A stretch of DNA of 64,000 nt, taken from positions 682,001-746,000 of the forward strand of contig SWDT01000001.1 in assembly GCA_009193035.1 (NCBI GenBank), read 5' to 3'. The stretch comes from Halicephalobus mephisto (taxonomy: Eukaryota; Nematoda; Chromadorea; Rhabditida; Panagrolaimidae). Position numbers and translations under genes: made by a program. A model generated the notes under the pieces. The model was not told the DNA's origin, did not search any database, and saw nothing but the letters and a program-made list of their open reading frames with translations. Of this stretch, positions 56,601-64,000 are shown in pieces (position 1 is the first letter of the stretch; each line of letters starts with the position of its first letter).

Positions 56601-56781
56601 AGCTCAACGGCAGTCTGCTTTTAAGGAGCCTGATCAACAACCGCCTGGGAATTTTACTAATGTAGTTTTGCCTTCAATAGTTCCGAAACCAGTAGTTATC
56701 AACGAACCAGATGAAGCAGAACCTGAAAAATGGCACAAAAATGGAAGTGTAGAAACATTGACTCAGGCTTTTGACGGGTAG
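53655..56781 (+). CDS. TNNI3K-like ankyrin-repeat protein kinase
   Basis: Seven exons (53655-53694, 53744-53852, 53898-54024, 54070-54532, 54585-55683, 55728-56386, 56429-56781) join to 949 aa. The N-terminus MGNYKSRP is nearly identical to human TNNI3K and offers a Gly-2 myristoylation site. About ten ankyrin repeats (~85-470) precede a tyrosine-kinase-like domain (~520-790). The domain has glycine loop [17 protein letters not shown] lysine, HRDLNSHN catalytic loop, DFGES, and [10 protein letters not shown] Ser-rich tail with NHGYVSHA matches the end of human TNNI3K. In vertebrates this is a heart-enriched kinase of the integrin-linked/MLK-like branch; its nematode role is not known to me. 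The last intron is only 42 nt and divisible by three, so retention would give 963 aa. Confidence 0.95.
56387..56428 (+). other. 42-nt in-frame (3n) intron of the kinase gene
   Basis: Bounded by GTGAGC and ATTATAG, and free of stop codons in the reading frame, so an unspliced transcript would insert 14 residues in the C-terminal tail. It is close to the minimum intron length. Confidence 0.6.
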
Positions 56782-58660
56782 TTTTTACTGAACGGATATC
56801 GAAAGACTTGTGCATCATTACTAATAAACAGCTTATGAAATCTTGCTAATAAAGTTGTGTCTAGTTCATAAGGTCCGTTTTTATGACTAAAGATATATTA
56901 AACTGAAAGAGCCTTTCAACGTGAGATTGTCATAGTCAATTCATACAAGATATTGGTGTTTCTGAGTAAGCTTACACCGAGAAACTGCGAAGATCGATGA
57001 AAATGTTCTAAAGTTTTACAGATTTCATATATCAGCTGTTATGCAAAACCTATTTGACAGTGAGCATTCCAACAGGACAATATCCAGCATAATTATGAGA
57101 AATTATATCCTCAAAATAGAGATATTATAATACTTTCTACCATCTTTAAATTGAACTGTTATATCTATAAAGCACAAGAATATTCTATCAATTAAGTTGT
57201 TGAAATCATAATGGAAATTCTTTGTTTTTATTAATTTAAGAAAAATTGCTGAAAATCTCCACTTTCCTTCATAAGTTTTTCAATAGACTCTGAGAATTCT
57301 AAAAATAACTTATAATGAACTTGTGTTATTTTCTTCATGCTTTCCGAAAGAATTAAGATTTTGTATTTATTTAGAAAACTGAGCAATTTATTATTTGTCA
57401 TTCTACTTCATTGATACAATGATAATTTGACTATTTACTGTAGACGAATTTAGTCTACGCTTTTTTCTAATCTTCATCAAGAAATTCTTCATGTAGAATT
57501 TATTTGAAAATATAGCATTTTAGAAACACTTACATGGAATACATAGCATCAACACAATTTACTGCAATTAACAATAATTATTAACAATATGATTTATATA
57601 TATAACGATTGAACTCACTTTTCAGGTTTGTAACTCGCTTAGTCTGTTTACACATGTGCGTAGTAAAACATTGCAGTAACGAACTTGAATCAATTCTTTT
57701 ACAGTGAGTTTCTTTTTAACAAACACATTGTTTTATTTCATTTTCTTCTCATATCTTCCATGGATAATCTTCAAGCATCATAAATTTAATTTCGCTATTT
57801 TGAAATTGCTGTTAAAATAATGAATGTAATCCAGTACTTATCTCCAAAATCTTATATTGCCCTAGTATAGATAGTCTTGGGGTTCAGAGTTATTTCATTA
57901 AAAGAAAACAACAATCATACATTTTAGAAATGAGACTTTTATTGTTCAAAAATGTGTTAACAAGCAAGTTACAGCGCTCTCGTTTAACAATCAGTGGATC
58001 TCGAAGCTACTAATGTAGGAATGTTCATACAAGACATACAGTAAGAAAAGACGTCACGCTGCTTACTTGGTGTTCTATTGTTAATATATCAGGTTTTTCC
58101 TCTGATCTCCGTTACTTTGCACTTTTATATTTTTATTCTTTAAATGAAATCATCTATGACTATAATGCTTATTAGAAACTGTAATTCAGTATATTAATTT
58201 AAAATTACTACTTGATGTAATTTATATTGATATTATGGGTTATTTTGGATATAATTCAACCAAATAATTTTTGTGGAATGCTATTTCTCTTCAAAATCCT
58301 AAGGAGTTTGGTTCTTTAGTACACTTTGAAACCTCAAACGAAGGACGATTTTCGAGGTCTATATTCAAGTGCTGTTCAGATTTACAATAAATTGAGTTAA
58401 AAAGAATATTAGTTACAATAATCCACAAATCTGTAAAACTATAATGCTTTTTGTAAGCATTAATAAAACTTCTTTCAATTGCCCTGCCGATGACAGCAAA
58501 TTCCTAATATTATCTCTGGAGTAGAGTCAAATATAACTTTATTTCCTTGCAGTTCCTAACATATTCTGTTTCAAGTAGTGAAACTTGATTAATGTAGATC
58601 TTCTAAAACAAAGGTTATTCCCGATGAATGCTAGATCCTAAGGAACAGGAAGGGAAGCGC
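56782..58660. other. AT-rich intergenic region
   Basis: Poly(A) signal TAATAAAG near 56848 for the kinase gene. The rest has no ORF over 60 codons and no recognised element. Confidence 0.5.
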
Positions 58661-58893
58661 GTATAGAAAGATATTGTTTATTACAAGAACAAGTATTAAA
58701 CCTATTGTAGACGCATAGTCCCCACGATCGGAGATATTCAGAACACCGAAAACTTAACAGTCCCTTCTCCCCACTGAGAAGTATAAAATGAAACACTTCG
58801 GTGTATCGGCAGTCCTCCCCGGGTGTAGCTCTGATATTAATAATATTTGTTCCTATTTTGTATTCTGTCTCATTCTAAGCAAAAGACATAACA
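58661..58893 (+). promoter_or_regulatory. possible LTR-like leader of the gag element
   Basis: A TATAAAA at 58782-58788 is about 110 bases before the gag start. The sequence changes from AACA to GTGGC at 58890-58896, which could be an LTR end followed by a TGG-type primer-binding site. No second copy of this sequence was found downstream, so the LTR reading is tentative. Confidence 0.3.
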
Positions 58894-58899
58894 GTGGCA

Positions 58900-59445
58900 A
58901 TGTCATTTCCGGAACTCACGATGACTACGAATAATGAGAAGGATCTCCTGGCGCTCAGACTTAATTGCCCTACTCTCAGAAGATTCGTACCTACAGATGA
59001 TTACGACAAGTGGATCCGTGAAGCAGAGCTACACCACTCATTACTGACAGACGAATGTTCAAACAAGGTGAAAGCAGTCTCGTTTCTCACACTTTTTACC
59101 GCAGAAGCCCTAGATCGAATGGAAGCATGCTCTGCAGGGAACAAGAGATTAGTTGATCTCTCTTTTGAGGAAATCAGGGACCTAGCAAACTCGACATTCT
59201 CCATAAAGGCTCCGGTAATCACAGAACGGTTTATGCTATTCAACATGAAACAGACGCCTCAAGAAAGTGTCCAGAATTGGCACACACGGCTGGTCAAACA
59301 AGGAACCCGAATCGACTTAAAATCCATGGATTTTAACGCAATGCTATCAATCCTTTTCGTATCCGGATTATTTGATGAACGACTTAAGAAAGAAGTGATG
59401 GAGCTAATCCAGAAGGCCACAACAAAACCCTATACAATACAATGA
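58900..59445 (+). CDS. retrotransposon gag (capsid) fragment, Ty3/gypsy-like
   Basis: An intronless 181-aa frame (ATG at 58900). Pattern typical of gypsy-type capsid: FVPTDDYDKWIREAELHH, AEALDRMEA, then ERFMLFNMKQTPQESVQNWH with the conserved Q...ESV..W, then LSILFVSGLFDERLKKEVME with the conserved LFV.GL.D. No zinc knuckle, protease or reverse transcriptase follows before the stop at 59445, and downstream sequence is non-coding. It is either a truncated insertion or a retained, possibly domesticated capsid ORF. Long introns and splice sites are absent, unlike the neighbouring genes. Confidence 0.75.
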   Translation: MSFPELTMTTNNEKDLLALRLNCPTLRRFVPTDDYDKWIREAELHHSLLTDECSNKVKAVSFLTLFTAEALDRMEACSAGNKRLVDLSFEEIRDLANSTFSIKAPVITERFMLFNMKQTPQESVQNWHTRLVKQGTRIDLKSMDFNAMLSILFVSGLFDERLKKEVMELIQKATTKPYTIQ

Positions 59446-61282
59446 ACACAGAAAAGTAGATCTAGGGACATTATTTCATAAGATTAAGGCTCTTTATATT
59501 CTAGTTCTGACCGTTAAAGTTTTGTTGGTTAATAATCGCCAGGATCAGATTAGTAAACATGTTAAATTCGTAGTTTCCAAATAAACTCAGTAGTACATTT
59601 TTATTAACTTCAAGTATTTGATTATTCTTGTCTGTCACATTCTGTGCTCCCATCAAAAGTATCGATCGACAAACAGTAGCTCTGAACATCTTAATATAAT
59701 TGTGGATATTGGTAATAATGCTAATTTGTGCATTCTCTCTTTCAATAAACTTCTTGAAGATGACAATTGAATTATTCTGAGATTAATCATAGGTCATTAT
59801 TATGGAGTTTTCTCTGATTTGGTATACTTTCGCAGTAATATTAAACATTATGTCAAAGCTAAGTGAGTGCAATTTAAAGAATGAGATAAATTAAGCCATT
59901 CAGGAATTTTTCTTGTTAGAGATTAGATTACTAATTGCTGAAGATTGCTTTGTAGGAATATATTCTTAAATTCCATCTCATCAACTCCGTTAGAAATTCC
60001 GGCAGTTGGAGTTTGTTCTCAGAACAAGGTATTTTTTACTGCTTGTTGAGTTGGTTTCCTTATATTTGATTTCTTTACTCATAGGCTCGTGGTTATAATT
60101 TTACTCTTGATTCTGTTGTATTATGCGATTTTTAGTTTAAATGATACATATAATTTTGGAATTTCGGTAATTAATGCCAAAGTAAAGCATTTTACATGTT
60201 GAAACACGGTTCCAAGTGGACACCTGCAGTGTCCTCACATTCCAAGGGTTCCGCAATACAGGAGATAATGAAAGGGCAGAAAAACAATGACCGCTTACCG
60301 AAAACAAGTTGGTGCCATATTGCAAATTTTTAATAGCGATCGGCAATTTTCTTTCATAGGATTTCCAGGTTGCTAAACTCAGCTCAACAAGAGCTCGTCC
60401 CTGATGATTGACAAGAGCTTGACGATATGCCAGACGTCACTCATAATTTTTGTTGTTAAAATATTTGCTAATCATTCTCTTATATACTTCTAATGATAAA
60501 TAACAAACGTCTTTTGAGCTGGAACTAGGAGCAACTGGTTTTTAAATCTTTCCCTCAAGAAAAAGAGTTTAATATAGGATTAATCTTCCTCCGGTACAAT
60601 AATATAAATTTGTTATAAAAAGCATTGCTGTTGTCGCCTTCCCGCATATTTTGTTTATATTTATGAATGCAGCAGTGATCCTAAGAAAATTTGCGCAACG
60701 TCTCGTTATATTATGTTTATATCAAAACTTGGACCATCTTAGATGGAGGAATCTGACAAGCCTGTTTGTTTACAAGTTGTAGACGACTCCATCACAACTC
60801 GCAAAATTGAATTCTAAATTTGCAAATTCTTCACCAGAGCATCTTCATATAAAAACCATTGCCGCCAAACTGGTGTCGATGACAAGAGATTGGCAACTGA
60901 CAATGATTTGACCTAGCTTTCCTTTGCCGCTTCCGATATCCCCCGGAGGATCATTTCAATTGATTCCGCCTGGCGGAGGGCAAATCGCAGAGGCGCGTTA
61001 ATCCTGTTCTTGAGCGGATCGAATTTTGATACCCGAAAGAGAACAACGCAAAATGTGTGAGGCAATCATCTTTGAAGATTCCTCCAGGTCTCTAAAATAT
61101 AAACAATCTTGTTTTATCGATACATAGGAAGCTGAACAGTTTTACATTTGGCAAATGAATAGAATCTGAGTAAGCTCATAAAATTACAGACAAAACCCTT
61201 TTGCGATCATGGAAGGACACGCCGGAATGTTCAGCGCCTTGCCTTGTTTCCAAAATAAGACGTTAAAGCTAATAATGTCCGA
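59446..61282. other. intergenic region between gag and the forkhead gene
   Basis: No supported gene. GC content rises around 60930-61020 (CCCCCGGAGG, CGCCTGGCGGAGG), with no ORF. The 3' UTR of the forkhead gene is expected at ~61100-61282. Confidence 0.4.
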
Positions 61283-62549
<1,267 letters not shown>

Positions 62550-64000
62550 CTTGAAGATCACGCTGGATTCGCTAAAATTTTAATTGTAAACATCGCAACT
62601 ACAAATCGTGAGCTGAGTGATTTCGAAAATTCGCGTATAAGTGGATAATCAAATGTACAACAGTAATTTAGTTGACAATTGTTTGTTCGACAACATTAAG
62701 GCAAAAACAAAATCAACGAGTTGTCGAACGACCGTAATCAGTCTGTCAGTCAATGGCACTTTCTTCAGAGATGATGTCGAACTGACATTCAACAAATTTA
62801 GTGTATCATTGACTTTGCTTTGGTGGGCGTGGCTAAATCACATTGTAGTGGTTCAACTAAAGCAAAACGAACGCGTTATTGTATGCACACAGGAGCAAGG
62901 GACGGCTGGCGTTTGGCTTGGCCAGACGGGCGGTCCTTTAGAATCACTAGCGAACCAATTGACGAGCGCTTCAACTAAGTGGATACAGTAGAACAAAAGA
63001 GCTTTGGACAAAAGGTGAATTGGCCCGGGGGAAAGGTGACATGTCCAAGGAATGGATCAAAAAATCAAAACCTTGCCCGATAGTCTAATATCCGGTTGAT
63101 GAATGGACACCTGTTGGAACGGAACTTACAACTATCCCTAGACAATCAAGATTAATCGGTAAACAATGAAATATCAATGGCCATGAAAAGACAATAAAAG
63201 AAAGATGAATAATCCAAGAAGACATTCTTAATCGTTTTCTAAGTCGAGGATTGAGTAAGTAGATGGTTGCCTGAGAGACGTGAGAATTGACAGGAATGGA
63301 GTAGTAATGGAAATTCATTCCATTAGATAATATACGGTAAATAAAGTTGTGCTGTCAATGAAGCTGTTAGACAATGATAAATGAGAGCTTTTCATCCATC
63401 AATTTCGACGACCAATCGCAGAGAACAAGAGTAAAGGATTTATTTCATCTGGCATTTAGCAGCTCAAAGACAAAGGTGGTCAACCACCGGCATAGTAAGA
63501 ATAAAGAGCGTTTGCTAATTTTCAGATTAGTGGATCCCAACGCGTGTGTTTTTGCGAGTCAAAGTTGGGCATCATATTTCCGGGAATAATCCACAAATTG
63601 CCTTTGAGGTGATTTCAAAGAAGCAATGGGTCAAAACAAATGCAGATTCGGCATGAATAAAAAGAACAAAAACACTAACAGAAGCGAGCTTGTTGCGCGA
63701 ACGGATTAATGGGAAATTCGTTGCCGAAATTGTTTTTCTTTTGTGGATCCGCTTGTCAAGAATTTCGCGAGGACAGTCCAGGATATTACTCAAAATCCGA
63801 GTCAAGTGGAGACTTCTGTTTTTGGACATTCTTTGTTCTTAAGTCCTAGAGTTTTCCCAAAAGCGGTTTTCTTTGAGAGGACAGGCGTCGGCAATTGTCA
63901 ACTTTCAAGTTAAAATTCCATTCAAGTGAACCCTGTTTTAGAGGTGTTAAAAACTAAATGGATGCCGCAAAGAGAAAAGGTCACGGAATATGAGGAAGAT
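62550..64000. other. upstream region of the forkhead gene to window end
   Basis: A 116-codon + strand frame (62641-62991) shows no family resemblance, and its 5' part overlaps a 10-bp inverted pair (GTTCGACAAC / GTTGTCGAAC at ~62685 and ~62720). Other short frames (63085-63829) are unsupported. This is probably regulatory sequence for the forkhead gene; no element could be named. Confidence 0.35.

Noticed and set aside
62641..62991. 116-codon + strand frame upstream of the forkhead gene
   Set aside because: No domain, no splice sign and composition like its surroundings; kept only as part of the non-coding entry.

Overview
This is a gene-dense, AT-rich stretch of a eukaryotic nuclear genome, most likely from a nematode. 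Introns are mostly 40-60 bp, with GT donors and TTTTCAG/TTTTAG acceptors. Several start codons sit 5-45 nt downstream of an orphan TTTCAG, as expected for spliced-leader trans-splicing. The genes read as orthologues or relatives of nematode genes: a UCR-1 type inactive core protein, an nhr-type receptor, a SIN1 homologue and an fkh-2/FoxG factor. No species is assigned. All gene models were built by hand from reading frame, splice phase and remembered family sequences, so internal exons may be missing or wrong where families are poorly conserved.

Layout. 1.1-3.4 kb (-): acetyl-CoA synthetase. 4.3-5.2 kb (-): four-TM membrane protein. 6.8-7.7 kb (+): secreted Cys-rich protein. 9.1-12.0 kb (+): goliath-type RING E3. 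12.2-13.8 kb (-): ubiquinol-cytochrome c reductase core 1, downstream of ARL5 (14.1-14.8 kb, -). 15.1-16.3 kb (+): phosphopantothenate-cysteine ligase. 17.0-19.0 kb (-): polypeptide GalNAc-transferase. 19.3-19.9 kb (+): COMM-domain protein. 20-22.5 kb: repeat-rich upstream region of an orphan nuclear receptor (22.5-24.3 kb, +). 24.3-26.2 kb: an island of small repeats. 26.2-28.3 kb (+): SIN1, a TORC2 subunit. 29.1-31.0 kb (+): mitochondrial SSB followed by NIPSNAP, a candidate operon.

32.3-43.7 kb (-): a large unrecognised locus. Its 5' exons and 3' exons join in phase into an 868-aa protein, around a second 1072-aa model that has its own start and stop. 46.1-47.9 kb (-): secreted Thr-rich protein, head-to-head with a concentrative nucleoside transporter (48.5-50.5 kb, +). 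51.1-51.4 kb: relic of an adenain-like (Polinton-type) protease. 52.5-53.2 kb (+): secreted Gly/Met-rich protein. 53.7-56.8 kb (+): TNNI3K-type ankyrin-repeat kinase. 58.9-59.4 kb: orphan gypsy-like gag ORF. 61.3-62.5 kb (-): FoxG-like forkhead gene.

The genes are mostly unrelated housekeeping and developmental functions. There is a loose mitochondrial/metabolic theme (ACS, UCR-1, PPCS, mtSSB, NIPSNAP). The most unusual features are the nested large locus, the small foldback and pogo-like elements, the remains of a Polinton-type protease, and several coding-looking frames that no recognised gene explains.
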